From assembly GCA_015698045.1 (NCBI GenBank), contig BLAL01000306.1:186001-250000 (forward strand): a stretch of 64,000 nt of DNA, in the 5' to 3' direction. The position numbers and the translations under genes were made by a program. Source of the stretch: Rhizophagus clarus (lineage: Eukaryota > Glomeromycota > Glomeromycetes > Glomerales > Glomeraceae). Positions 1-13,500 of the stretch are shown piece by piece. The notes beneath the pieces were generated by a model. The model searched no databases. It saw only the letters and a list, made by a program, of their open reading frames with translations, and was not told the DNA's origin. Within the stretch, counting starts at the first letter, position 1; each line of letters opens with the position of its first letter.

Positions 1-329
1 AACATATCCACCAGTCACACCTAATTTCATTGTCGAATCGCGTTCACAATCTGATTCAGTCCAATATGTCCACAATAAAATGTTATGATGGATGAATGCT
101 GGCACTGAGGTAAGTAGAAAAACTATGATGACTATTTCCTTATAGATCTCTGTTAATTAATATTTATTAGGAAGGATGGTTTATTGATCGATATCAAAAT
201 CCACCAGAAGTAAGAATATACACATTGAATGCAAACGGTCAAATCCTTATGCAAACACTTTCAAATCCTCCCTGGATTACTTCAACAGTCCTTCGAGGAT
301 TTGTAATGAGTACGCGAGGAATATTTTAA
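1..329 (+). pseudogene. Uma2-type (DUF820) PD-(D/E)XK nuclease-like domain, C-terminal part
   Basis: Two short exons join around a 61-bp intron (110-170; donor GTAAGT, acceptor TTATTAG). The first, read from base 2, contains PNFIVESRSQSDS and, after a stop, WMNAGTE. The second gives EGWFIDRYQNPPEVRIYT and ends at TAA 327-329. The order P-x-F-x-V-E, S-x-S-D-S, K-M, W-M-N-A-G, G-W-x-I-D, Y is the Uma2/DUF820 fold, a restriction-endonuclease-like family that is expanded in Glomeromycotina. An in-frame TGA at 86-88, between KML and WMNAG, breaks the frame, so this is probably a pseudogene; an unseen intron there is the alternative. The 5' part lies outside the window. The family assignment is from recognition of the motif order. 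Confidence 0.6.
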
Positions 330-1235
330 TGAAAAATATCAGCCAAAGGTATCACTCATTTTTAGTTCGTTTAAAATGACATGATTAAGTAATTGTTAAT
401 AGCATTTTATGGTCAAGCGATTGGAGTTAACAAGCGACTAAATAAGATTTTGGTTATACTAATAAAGAATCTTTCTAATAATCTGCTATGTTCTTTTATC
501 TCTAGCAATTTCTGAAATCACAAATCTAAATATGCTACTCGTCAGAAACCAAAAGAAGTCCTTGGATATTTAAGCTCCCATCTAAATAAATCAAGCATTT
601 TTTTTTTGCAGTAATTTGTTTATCAGTGAAAAATTATAAATCAATAGCATCTCTGGAATTTTCTTCATTATGCTAAGTTAATAAAACTGAAATCATGATT
701 TTACTTTGAATATTTTTGAGTTTCGCCTGATTGAGCTTTATCCTTTTAATCGTGTATCAGAGAAATTTTTATTGTAATTCCAGATGAAAAAAATATAGTC
801 GAAAAAATGATACTGAATCACAGAAATGTATAAAATTTTGAGTTTATTCAATAAGACCCAATTCTCGAAGATGATTTGGAATGTCTATGTTTGGATCCTC
901 GTATCTTTTTCACATATAACTCAAAAATACATAAAAGTTTTACTTTGCTTTTAAAATGTGTGTTGCGTGTTTTTGAATGTATGATCGTAAAAATAAATGT
1001 TTATTAATACAGACTGCAGGATAAAAAATAAATACAAATCGGGTAATTACACCCGTGATACAAGTGATAGAAGTACGAAGTATACAATGGCTTGGGACTT
1101 TGCCCACCTCCTCCGACAACTATGTAATATATCTGAGAATTTTTCTAACCATATTTTCCATATTCTCGTTCTTGTATACAACGACCACAGGTTCAGATAG
1201 TTTGAATCTTAGCCTGTCTTGATTATCGGGAGAAC
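330..1235. other. AT-rich intergenic stretch with a possible coding remnant
   Basis: No convincing gene. A 67-codon plus-strand frame at 997-1200 ends in a stretch containing IFHILVLVYNDHRF, which looks like the end of a once-coding exon, but nothing upstream supports it. Otherwise this is low-complexity AT DNA. Confidence 0.4.
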
Positions 1236-3617
1236 GGGATCCGTTCAAAATCACGAAATCCAGAATCCTGACAGTCTATAATCCTGATTGACAAAATCAC
1301 GAAACTACAAAATCCCGACTAGTACAAAATATCGACAAATTCAAAATCCTGAAATGCAATATCCTGACAGGTCAAAATCTCGACAAGATACCATTTAACA
1401 ATAAAAAATATATATATTGATTATATTAATAATGTATTACAAGCTTATGTTTACTATTATGGTTAAAGAACAACAAAATCATATAATTATATCATATTGT
1501 ACCAAAATGTGTAAATTATACAAATTAGTTTAATATTTTGTGTTTTTTCTATAAATGTAGCAAATTCATAGCTTGCTTAATAAACATAGCATATTGAAAA
1601 TTCATATAAATTTTTTTATAAGATTATAGTATATGTGGCATCATGACTAATAACTTGTTGCTATTAATTATTGCATATTATTACTTAATAAATTTGATTT
1701 ACACGTAATTATAAATACTTATTTTAATCATATCTTCAACAAAAATTTTTTTATATTTTTTTTTTAGTAATAAACTTATCTTAAAAATGGATGAAGTCTG
1801 TGAAATTGTACCATCACAAAAGGGTAATAATAAAATAAATGTCCGCGGTTACTTGATGATAAAAGAACGAATAAGAGGAGATAAGTATTATTGGTGTTGT
1901 AAAAAGAAAAGGCTGGAAAGTTGTAGAGGTCACGCGATAACAACATTTCTTGATGGTTTACATTATCTTAACAACTTTGTTGACCATCACCACTCACCTC
2001 AAGCTAGCAAGGTAAAGGTTGCAAAAACTATAGCTCAAATTAAGCAACAAGCGTGTGAAACAAGAGATAAACCAGCACAAATAATTCAGAATAATACTGT
2101 TAGCATGTCACAAGATGATCATCCATATATGCCAACTGTTAATGCCCTTCGAACAGTAATTAAGCGTGTTAGAAAAGCAGAAAGACCTCCACAACCACAA
2201 AATATTGGAGAAGTTGATGTTCCAAACTTACTTCGTTTAACATTAACTGGAGATCCCTTTCTAGTAAAAGACTTTATGATTGGTGCAAATAGAATTTTAT
2301 TATTTATTACCAAGACAAATATTCAACGTTTATCCCAAGCTCCATATTGGTTGATGGATGGAACCTTTAAAACAATTCTGACAATATTTTGTCAACTGTA
2401 TGCCATTCATGCCCCTGTTGGCTCAGCAAATTCAAGGATTCTTCCTCTATCTAGTTTATGTATTAATGACGAGTAAGTCAGAAGGAGTTTATAGATGTTT
2501 ATTTGAAGAATTAGTTGATTTTGCTGCAGAGAACAATGTTAATTTACAACCTTCCACTATCCTAACTGATTTCGAACAAGCTTTGATTAATGCATCATGA
2601 CAGGTATTTCCTAATATTAACAATAAAGGATGCCTTTTTCATTGTTGGCAATCTGGGTGGCGAAAAATTCAATCATGTGGACTTGCAGTCAGATATGGTA
2701 ATGATGAGCAGTTTAGTTTGATGTTGCGACATTTATTTGCTCTAGCATTCTTGCCATCACAGGAAATTCCAGATGCCTTTGATATGTTAAAACTTGTAAT
2801 GCTACCAGAGGCAAATGAAGTTACTCAGTGGTTTGAGGATAATTATGTACACAGAAAAATACGTCAGCATCTTCGAAATGGAAATACTACACGATCAGCT
2901 CCCTTATTCCCACCAGAGTTGTGGTCGGTATATGATTTAATTGAAACAGGTGTACCACAAACACAGAATATTGCTGAAGCATGGCATCGTCGATAGGGAA
3001 CTTTGGTTGGCCAAAATCATGTTGGTGTTTATACAATGATTGAAGAATTACAAAAAGAACAACAAAATGTTGATTTTCAAATTGAGTGTATTTTACGTGG
3101 TGAACAGCAGCCAGCAAAAAAAAAATCATTAATTAACAGAGAAAAAAGAATAATGACGATCATTGATGACAAAGAGAATCGTCCAGTTATGGATTATATT
3201 CGAGGCATTGCACATAATCTTACATTATAAGTAAAATTAAAATTTACAAACTGTTTTCTTATAATTATATATAAAGTTCTTTCATATATTACATATAATA
3301 AATAACAATATAAAGTATTATTATGCAATTTATAATTTACGTTAATATTTGTCTCTGTGTTCACCTGATATATAATTTCGCAAATTATTTTTAGCCATAT
3401 ATCCATCAATTTAAATATGAATAAAATTAATGGAATTTATATTTTAATAAATATTAGAGCATCTGTCCTGTCGAGATTTTGACCTGTCAAGATACTGTAT
3501 TTTGGTATTTTGAACTTGCTGATATTTTGTACTTGTCAGGATTTTGTGATTTTGTGATTTTATCAATCGGGATTATGAGGTGTCGGTCTTTTGTTTGTCA
3601 GTTTTTAGACCTAGACC
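1236..3617 (+). mobile_element. Mutator-like (MULE) DNA transposon with minisatellite-like TIRs
   Basis: The left arm (about 1236-1395) and right arm (about 3467-3617) are inverted copies, roughly 80% alike over about 120 bp. Each is built of degenerate short units of the form caaaatcccgac. Between them lies a FLYWCH-MULE transposase pseudogene. The outer limits are set by comparison with two other elements in this window (52155-52693 and 54600-55560) whose ends start ggtctrgtacgaaa. I see no clear 8-9-bp target duplication. The right end abuts the Crinkler remnant. Confidence 0.7.
1787..3230 (+). pseudogene. FLYWCH zinc finger plus MULE transposase, broken
   Basis: Transposase of the surrounding MULE; the intact family cuts and pastes the element. 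Residues 1-70 form a FLYWCH finger (YYWCCKKK, then a Cys, then HHH). From about residue 190 the MULE catalytic domain follows: first Asp in LMDGTF, second Asp in ILTDFEQA, a CLFHWW segment, and the Glu in NIAEAWHRR. The frame is broken three times: a frameshift near 2440-2460 (one frame runs to 2476, the continuing one starts about 2400), a TGA at 2598-2600, and a TAG at 2994-2996 right after the catalytic-Glu motif. The C-terminus ends MDYIRGIAHNLTL at 3230. All three catalytic residues survive in the broken frames, so loss of function is recent or moderate. Confidence 0.85.
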
Positions 3618-3931
3618 TGGTTCAACTAGGACGTGAATATGTTCTTAGACAGATTCTCAGTCCAGTAGTCGCTATTAAGTTTGAGGTTCTTCAACTGATC
3701 GCTAAGGTGATCGCCACCAATTTCCACCTTCCATAGCTTAATGTCTTTTGCATCAACATTAGCGAAACTTTGCGGTTGCTCTGCCTTAATAACTTTTTTG
3801 AGGTGCCCTACAAGCTGGTCCTTCTCTATATCAACAGGGAAAGCGTTCGCGATGGTATTTTCTTTGACTAAGCAGAGTAACGTGATATATTTAAAACTGG
3901 CACCACATTGGTAATCTGTTATACGTATCAT
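3618..3931 (-). pseudogene. Crinkler (CRN) effector N-terminal domain, truncated
   Basis: The minus-strand frame starting at 3931 reads TLLCLVKENTIANAFPVDIE, then LKKVIKAEQP, FANVDAKDIKLWKVEI and SDYWTEN. This is the ubiquitin-like N-terminal domain of Crinkler proteins (LxLFLxK-type core, then LWKV), a family of host-translocated or nuclear-targeted effectors in oomycetes and also abundant in Glomeromycotina. The annotated frame ends at a TAG (3626-3628), but a one-base shift near 3645 restores HIHVLVEP, the usual end of the domain. The MULE end lies directly beyond. The C-terminal effector domain is missing. Both a frameshift and truncation by the transposon are visible. Confidence 0.7.
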
Positions 3932-4592
3932 GTTATTCGCTATATTGTGGTTTACTGTAGAGAGAGGTCACTGTATTTAATAATATATTATGATCTTAAA
4001 ATTCATATCATCAATAATTTTATGAGATTGTTTAAATTGTCTGATACTATGTCATCATATGGTAAATACTAAATCATTGTTATTTAACAGGTTTAATTGC
4101 ACAGTAACAAATTATAGATTTCTGCAAAGTGTTTAATTTTTATTATAATCTTTTTATTGCTTCAGTTAATCAAGTGTTCATATTAAGCCTTTTTAATTCA
4201 AATATATATATGTGTTGAATGTTATGATAAATAAAATAAATTTGATAATTTAATACAATATTTGGATAAGTTGTAACATAAAAAAATTATTTAAATTACA
4301 AACTAAGAAACTTGAAAATATCTTACTACTCTAGCCTTAGTGTTTAAACAATTCCAAATAAAGAAAGAAATATATATGTTTGATATTTAGAAAGTTATAA
4401 AAAAAAGGAATTACTTAAATTACAAACTAAGAAACTTGTAAAATATTTTACTGCTCTAGTCCTAGTGTTTAAATAATTTCATAAAAATAAATAAAAAAAT
4501 TACATCCCTTAAAAATTTATTTTTTATCTAAATAATTAATAAATAAATTAATATTATAATATAATTTATCAAATTACTTTTTTTTACATATG
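3932..4592. repeat. Non-coding AT-rich DNA with a diverged ~75-bp direct duplication
   Basis: Positions about 4280-4355 and 4400-4480 are direct copies sharing ttacaaactaagaaacttg and the ctagtcctagtgttta region. No gene is seen. This is the 3' flank of the downstream minus-strand kinase gene. Confidence 0.6.
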
Positions 4593-7500
4593 CTACATAC
4601 CAAATGACTTTGTATTATCAATTAAACAATCTAAAAATTCACTCTCTACAGTTTCCTTCAATTTTTCACTTGATTTTTCAACAACTATATAATTTAAGCA
4701 TTCACTTTCTAGAATTTCATTTACTTTTTTACTAGTAAAATCAAGTAAGCGACTTGTATAATATGCTTGTGGATGAGATTCAGTAATAATATTATTATTT
4801 CCAATTGGTGCATTTATAAATTCCATGATGTTGCTTTTTAATTCTTCACTAATTTCATTATTATAAGGTCGGAAAATCCAGTCTCCAATAATATTTTTTA
4901 CTTTTTCTGCAGATGGCCTTTTTAATGGATCTTCATTCCAACATTTTTTCATCAAATCCATATAACATTGTGGAGTATTTTCAATAATTTCAGGTCGTTC
5001 ACCTTTACAAATACTTATACTAAGTTGAAGATTATGTGCTCTATCATTAAATGGTGGAACTCCAGATGTAAATTCCCACATAATCATAGAAAAACTATAT
5101 ATATTACTAGTTGGAGTATATGGTTTGCCCCTTAAAACTTCAGGTGCTATAAATGGAATAACACCATAAATATCATATTTTTTTAAAAAAGACTTTACAG
5201 GTTGACATAATCCTAAATCACTAATAAAAACTTTATCATTCAAATCTTCTTCATCCTTATGATTTAAAATATTGCCATCATGGAGATCACAATAAATAAG
5301 ATTTTGCTCATGTATTTTTTTAAGGCCATAAATAATTTTATATAACATAAACAATCTTTGATTCCAATTATTTTCAATTACTTTTGCTAAATTCCCTCTT
5401 AAATTTCCCATATTTGCATAATCCATTACTACCATATAATTTAAAGTAACTGGATTTATTGTAAATCCATATAAATCAATAATACAAACTGATTCTAAAC
5501 ATTTTTCATGACAGTTCCACTATAAAAATTAAAATTGGATATATTAATGTAAATGATTTATAATAAAAATTAAAAATAAATAATATATAATTATACTTCA
5601 TTTAAAAAATTATCTAAATTTTCATTCAAATTACTTTCATTCAAATTATTGAGATATTTAAGAGCTACTTCCTTTTCTCCACTACTTTGTAACCAAATGG
5701 CCTTATATATAATACCAAATCCTCCTATATCAATATATTCAACATTTTTAAATTGATTATAAGGAATCCATTTTAATCTTTTTTTATAAATAAATTCATC
5801 TAAAATTTCATTTTCACTTGTTCCAAATCTATATATAATTTAAATAATTGAAACATATTAAAATTTATATTAAAACTCAAAATTAAAAAAAGAAACATGA
5901 TGACTAACTTACTCTAAAATTTAATTTAATTAGAAATTTAATAAATTTAACAAATATAAACTTAATTTTGTAAATATATTTATAATATATGGCCTATATA
6001 TTATAACTTACCAACTAAAGCAATAGATAGATAAAGATCAAGTTTGTTAATTAAATTATGAATAAATATTATATGGATATAATAATAAACATAACTTACA
6101 AGAATCTAAAGTAAATTACCAAATAATTTTTTTTAAATAAAGAAATTAGTTAGTTTAAATTATATGTAAATATTATATAAATATGTAACAATAGATACGA
6201 CTTACCACCTAAAATAAATTACCAAATAATTTTTTTAAATAAAGAAATTAGTTAGTTTAAATTATATATAAATATGTAATAATAGAATTAAATAAATAAC
6301 TTACAATCTATATTATTAAATAATTTTTTAAATAAAGAAATTAGTTAGTTTAAATTATATGTAAATATTATATAAATATGTAATAATAGATACTAAAATA
6401 AATCACAAAATAATTTTTTTAAATAAAGAAATTAGTTAGTTTAAATTATATATAAATATGTAATAATAGAATTAAATAAATAACTTACAAGCTATATTTT
6501 TCAAATAAAAAATTAGTTAGTTTAAATTATATGTAAATATTATATAAATTTGTAATAATGGAATTAAATAAATAACTTACGCCCGAACAAAAAACTTACT
6601 ACCGATTTTTCAAAAAACATAGTAATTGATCGACAAATCAATTTTTTCGTCAAATTTCAGGAAAAAGTTACAAAGTTATATACCTTTACCTATACTAACA
6701 ACAGTTAAGATAATAAACATGACTGGAAATAACTCCAAGAACAAGGCCTCTTCTCAACTACAACAGGCCGAAGGCCTTTCCAACAGCCTTCACGCTCCCC
6801 CCAATAGTAACTCCGGTGGAGATAAATGCGACTACGGCCCCTCTGTTATCCGCCGTAACAACAATACCACCACGTCTAAATACGCGACCAGGTCCAAAGG
6901 AAACCTTTCTACTGGCCAACCACCAGTCAACACGGACCTTATGGAGAACACTGAAAAAATTCCTTCGGTCGCCCTCTCTCCTACTGCGCCCTCCGCAGTC
7001 ACCCCGGATAATAGCATCTTGTCGCGTCCTGAAGAGCACCAATTATCTCCTCCTGACGCGTCTTTTGATAACAATCTTACTCAGAATAGTAATATTCCCC
7101 CTAACCACGAGCAGAATATTCCACCTCGTGATAATACCCCATTAACGATCATCTCCGCAGATTCGTACAAAGCTGAGATCGACACCTCCTCCTTATCCGG
7201 TAAGACTGGTGAGGAGAAGAAAGAAAAAGTTAAAAATAGCCTTGTGATGCAAATGATTATTCACAAAGACGTTATATTCTCTGGAAGCACCAAAAAATCT
7301 AAAAAGAAAACCTCCTTGTTGGTTGTACGCTTCGACTTCAAAGAAGATCTTGACGCTTTTGTCGCGCTGAAATCCCTATCAGTTCCTGACATTGCAGATG
7401 AGCAATCTATTAATAGATCTCTTCCCATCACCTCCCTATTTGTCGCCCCCGCTACCCCGGAAGAACGTACTCAAGAAAAACAAAGGACTATCCAAGTCAC

Positions 7501-10500
7501 GGATATTCCCATCTTCCTTTCTGAGAAAGCCGTTAGAGAATCCTTTAGCTCCGACGGAGAAATAGAATAACTTAACTATGTTTGCAAAAATGGCATGTAT
7601 GGTATTGCTTACATTACCTTCACCACGGATACTCCCATTTCCCGCTATTACGATATCTCCTGGGGAACGTACATTGGCGCACACTTTGTCCGGGTATGGC
7701 CATTACTGCTATCCGAAGAAAAAAAGAAACTTCGTGCTTCACACACCCTTAGAATCTCCGGCCTTCCTGCTGGTATGACAGGGTATACCCTAAGGAATGT
7801 CCTTACACAAACAAGAGCCAAAACCATGATTATTCCTCGCAATCCACGCAATTACAATCCACGTCGTATTGCATTCTTAACATTCGCTAATGATGATGAC
7901 AAACAACGCGCCAAATATCTGACCAATTTGGCGATATCTCAAGGCAAAAGACAATCACCTATATTCCTTACCGAATCTACTGATAAGATTTGCTTCAGGT
8001 ATGGTGATCCCTCTCACGTGACCAAAGAGTGTCCCCAAGCAAATAAATCAAAAATTATCTCTGCGGCCCAAGTATGGAAAAACCGTACACGGTCCTATGC
8101 TGACGCCGCTAAACAACGCAAAGGCAATCAAAACAATAATTCTAACAATTTAAAGGGTCAAGGGAAAGGGAAAGGGCCCTCTGGATCTCCTTATACTCCC
8201 AACGGCTCATCTACCCTACGTCCTAACAACCGTTCTAAAACCTCCGGTCTGGTACTCAATGATGAGATGCTGGACGACTCCATGCAGGAGGACTTTCAAT
8301 TAAACCCAGCCTTCTAATCCTTCCGCTCAACGATGATGGGAATGCTTCAGGAAATCCAAAAGGGTCTTGCTAAACAACAATCAGATATTGCAGCTCTGAA
8401 TGCCAGGATCTTGGCACTTCCTCCCACTCCCACTGCTTTTACCCCGGATAAACCTTCTACACATTTACACTCCCAAACTCCGGCTTTAATCCCTGAGTTG
8501 GCTCAACCCATCAATACTACCTCCAAACGACCTACGTGACCCGCCTCACCTTCTACTTCTACTTCCTCAGAGGCTTTTAATAAACGTTCACGCATCACAC
8601 AATCCGGCGCTACTGTGAACATTGATACGCCCAGTGAAATCGACGTTATCAAATCTAGCCAGGAAAAAATCTTTGATGGGCAAAATTCCCTTCAAAAAGC
8701 AGTTTCAAAACTTATGAATATGCTCGGCTCCAACGAATCAGAGGATTTCGATGGAGACGATTCTGAATATTTCTTTAACCATTAAATTTTTTAATGATTG
8801 TACAATCGATCCCTTCTTTTTCAAATAATAGTTCGTTAATTTCCTCTTTATCCCCCACCCCTACTAAAATTGTTAATAACCGTTCCTACGGTAATTGTCT
8901 TAACTACACTAAAATTAAACGCGGTAAAAATTCTTCTACCGCTTCTACTTTAAATATTGCTACCCTTAATGTTCATTCCCTTACGTTTAGTAAAGTTGAA
9001 CCTATTATAGATCTTATGATCTCAAAAAATATTCATATTTTAGCACTTCAAGAAATTTCAGTTCGAAAACAAAACGCTCTCTTTATGTTCAAAAAATTTT
9101 CACACCGGTTTCGTGTTATTTTTGACAACGATCCTTTATCGCTACGGGGGTGCGGTGTAGGCTTCATTATCGATCGACAGTTTGCTCGACATGTTTCTAA
9201 ATCTGAAGGCTATAAAGGCCGATATTTATCCATCACCTTATCCTTCAGACACTTTTCTATGAAAATATTTAATGTCTACATCAAATCCAAGGTTACCTCT
9301 ACTGATGGTCAACTTATAGCTGATTTACAAGCTAAACTTACAACTAACCTTCGATTCAATGATGATCAGGATATCCATTCAATTGTTTTAGGTGACTTTA
9401 ATTTAAGTTACGAAAAATATCAACAAAAACTACTTCAAGGCAAATCTCCTTCCCCTCAGGAAGCCATTTTTGATAAATTGGATAACGAATTTCACTTCGT
9501 CGACGTTACTGCTCTTCTTGAATCAGATGCTTCCAAAATTACTACATTCGACGCTGCCGTCGGTTCCTCACGTATTGACTATATCTGGATTTCTCCTGGC
9601 GTCTTCAATAATATTCTTAGCCACCGTATCTCTGTTGTTGATTCCTTTACTACAGATCACAAATTAGTCTCCGCATCTTTATTGATGCCCAATCTATCAC
9701 AACATCGTTCTCCTACTAATCACAAAACTATCTTTAATTTTAAAGACATGTCTACAGAACAATGGGATGAATATCAAAAATACGTTGAACTTCGATTCAC
9801 ACACTATAACGATAAATTAAAACCTACCGAGGTCAACAGCAAATGGACTTCCATCAAACTAGCCATTCAAGATGCTTCACGATACAAAAATGCTGAGAAT
9901 AAATACTTAATTCCCCAGCGAACTTGCTCCTTTAGAGGATCTCATCGCATACATTTCTCGCCACTCTACGAAAAATTACGCACCATACTTAAATGCATCA
10001 AAGCGTGCCGTAAAGCTCTTAAGCGTCTCTCATATGAATTTTCTGACCTCTATAAAGAATCGGTCAAAATCGCTGTATCATATGATACTACACTCACCGT
10101 TCCTTTTGCTTCTGACTCCACTTTCAACATTATCAAACTTATGGAACTTAAAGATATTCTCACCATCGAATATAACAACGATCTTAGGGAATCACAATTA
10201 CAAAAAATCAAAGAAGCCACCATTATTAGAGAATCCAATCTCGACGGTAACCAAGGCAAAGTCATTAAATCCGTTATGGAACATGATGTTAGATCAATTG
10301 TACTCGACAAAGTTATCGACACTGATCCAACCACTAACGTCGACGTGTTACTCACTAATCCTAAAGATATTAAAAGGAAGGTGAATGATCATTTCCAACA
10401 CGCTGCTCAATCAGTCAACGAACCTAAAACCATCCCCCATGAATGGTCTGACATATTTAAACCAAAACATGATATTGATGCGTCGATATATGACGAATTG

Positions 10501-13500
10501 ATGGCCCCCTCATCACTAGAAGAATTGGAGGCTCATATACACAAGTTACCAGTAGGCAAAGCGGCTGGTCCCAGTCGCATTCATAATGAATTTATCAAAC
10601 ATTTACCTGTTTCTTTAAAAATTGCTCTTTTGGATTTGATTAATGATATATTCATACATCAACAATTTCCTGTCGATTGGAATTTTGCTAATCTATACCC
10701 CATCCCCAAACCGAAACCATGGTGTTGTAACCTTAATAATACCCGTCCAATTACCCTTCTCGAGACTGCAAGGAAACTTACAGTTTCAATTTTAACAATG
10801 CATCTTATGAATATATTTTATAAGTTTTCCGTTTTAAATCCTTTACAATATGCAGGTTTACCTGGTTCTTCCGTTTTTGATCCCATTCGAATTATTAACA
10901 AAATCATCCAGGATGCAGATGAAAATCGTAAAGAACTTTGGATTTTGGCTTTAGATATGTCTAAGGCCTATGATCGGGTGAACGTCCACCTTTTAGAAAC
11001 GGCTATGTCGCGTCTTAAACTTCCTACCTCTTTTATCCGATTTGTTTTAGGTCTCTTTACAAATCGGAAAAATTCTGTCTTCACGGCCTATGGGAACACT
11101 ACCCCTACGATGTCCTTACAGGCATCGATCAAGGAGAAGTAATCTCGCCACTTTTATGGTGTATATACTTTGATCCACTACTTACCAAGCTCGAACAACT
11201 GCAAAAAGGCTACAAAATATCAGACGGCTCTACCTCTATCCACGTTCCCAGTAAGGCCTACATGGACGATACCACTATCATTACAGACAGTAAAGAAAAC
11301 CTGGAAGTTTTGCTTACCACTGCTGATTCGTTCTTTGAATTAGCCAGCATTAAAATCAACTACGATAAAGTAGAACTCCTTCTTCGAAATGATTCTGCAT
11401 ACGACGCTTCACCTATCAACTTATCCTTTGGTGACAAAATTATTTCAATAGTTCCTAAATCACCAAAAGAAAATATCCGCATCCTTGGAGTGTATTTCAA
11501 TGTTGCTCGATGTCCTAAATATAATTTACGATTAATTCGTGATGAAATTATTAATTTCACTTCTATGATCAAAAAGAAAGATGTTACTGATAAAATTATT
11601 CGTTATATCTTTAATAGTCTTATTATACCACGAATAGAATACCGCTCTCAAGTCCAAGTCTTAACCAAAGACAAGTGTAATTCATTCAAGGCGTTATATA
11701 TGAAAACCATCAAAAACAAATTAGGATTTGCTGCTACTGCTCCTAACATTATTATTACGAATTCCTTCTTTTATGGTCTAATTGATTTGTATCAACGACA
11801 ATTAGAAGAAAAGATTACAAGCTTTATGATTCAAATTAACAACCCTGGTCTTTTAGGGACTATCACGAATCTACAATTAAATAACATTCAACACGCCTTA
11901 TCACTACCACGCTCTCCTCTCTTTGGTTTAACGACTGACGACTTTACACAATATCGCCGTTTCAAGACTCAGAAACAGTTAATGAAACGCGTCAAGAAAA
12001 GTCACTTGGTGAATTTGATTTTCTTATTACAAGAACACGAACTCTCTATTTCTGAATCTTCTCCTCAGATTCTGAGTCGTGACGATAATATTTCTATCTC
12101 CTTTAATTTTGAGCGAGGAACTAACAATAATACGCTCAAACCTGTATTCGCCGCTATTGATGATCATGATCAAGTGTCATTTCATGCCTTTAAACGACTT
12201 CTTCCTTCCAACCAGTCATTAGCTACGACTAATCACTTAATTCCAGACCTTACGACACCATCTAACTCTCTCACTGTATTTGATTTCTGTCCTGGTTGCG
12301 ACAGAGATATTTCCGTCACACGTGATTCACGATATACTCGATGTTCCGACCGCTTCGCCACTAATGATATAATTCCGATTCCAAACTCTGTAACTGTCTG
12401 GAATCGTTCTTCAAAACACAACGTTGATTCTCGTTCTTACGCTAATGACTCAATGGAAAATATTCTCCGATACCTACGGCGATTATATGCCCTCAAAGGC
12501 ACTTATACACCAAGTGACTTGATTCAAATATATTTTAATGATAATTCTACTCGTTCAAGGCTGTTAGAAATTTCTTCTCAATTACGTGATTCAAAACAAG
12601 TCAATTATACGGCTTATACTGATGGCTCCCTTCAACACCTAGGATCTAATGATATTACCATGACATATGGTTTCATTCTCGTTGATGATGCCTCTAACGA
12701 AATTCGTTTTAAATCTAGTATTAGCCATTGGCCTTCCTCTACTCGTGCTGAAATCATGGCTGTTGTTACTACATTACTCGTTCTACCAAGAAATAGTCAT
12801 ATTACTATCCATACTGATTCACAAGTGACTATCGATGGCTTTCATAGTCATATTACTACCATCGTTAATTTTCTTCCCAGACTATACTTTACTTGAAATT
12901 CAAATAATTTCTTGTGGCTATTATTGTACAATATAGTTAACAACAACAACATTTTGGTAAACTTTGTTAAAGTTAAAGGCCATTCCGGTAATTATTACAA
13001 TGAACAAGTTGACGATTATATCCGCATTGATGATTCGATAGATCACCTTAGTTTTACCCACAACAATCTTTCTTTGATCAAATATAATATTTCTTGGAAA
13101 GCTATTCTAATCGAAGAAAATCTGCGAAGATTCATTCATAAGATTAATTATATTACTAATACCGAATCTTTTATCAATCTTAACAGAAATGGTAAATATC
13201 GCCACCTTCCAGTTGACTGGCAATTAACGTTTATATTAATACAAGGATGTGACCGCACTTATGTTACATCATATAAACAATCTGTCATGAAACACAAGAA
13301 AATTCGATATATCATTGAAGAACTCCCGACTGTGGAAAAAATGAAAACTATTAATAACGTTATTTTCAAAGACTGGAAGTGTGCGTTATGTGAAACTGAT
13401 GATGAAACTTTTGATCATGTGTGGTTGTACGATGAACAAGAAGATTCGATCACGATTTTAATAGCAAAATGCAAGGAATATTTATTATTATTAATCAATA

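Noticed and set aside
9470-10384. ORFs overlapping LINE ORF2 in other frames
   Set aside because: Shadows of the endonuclease and linker coding sequence.
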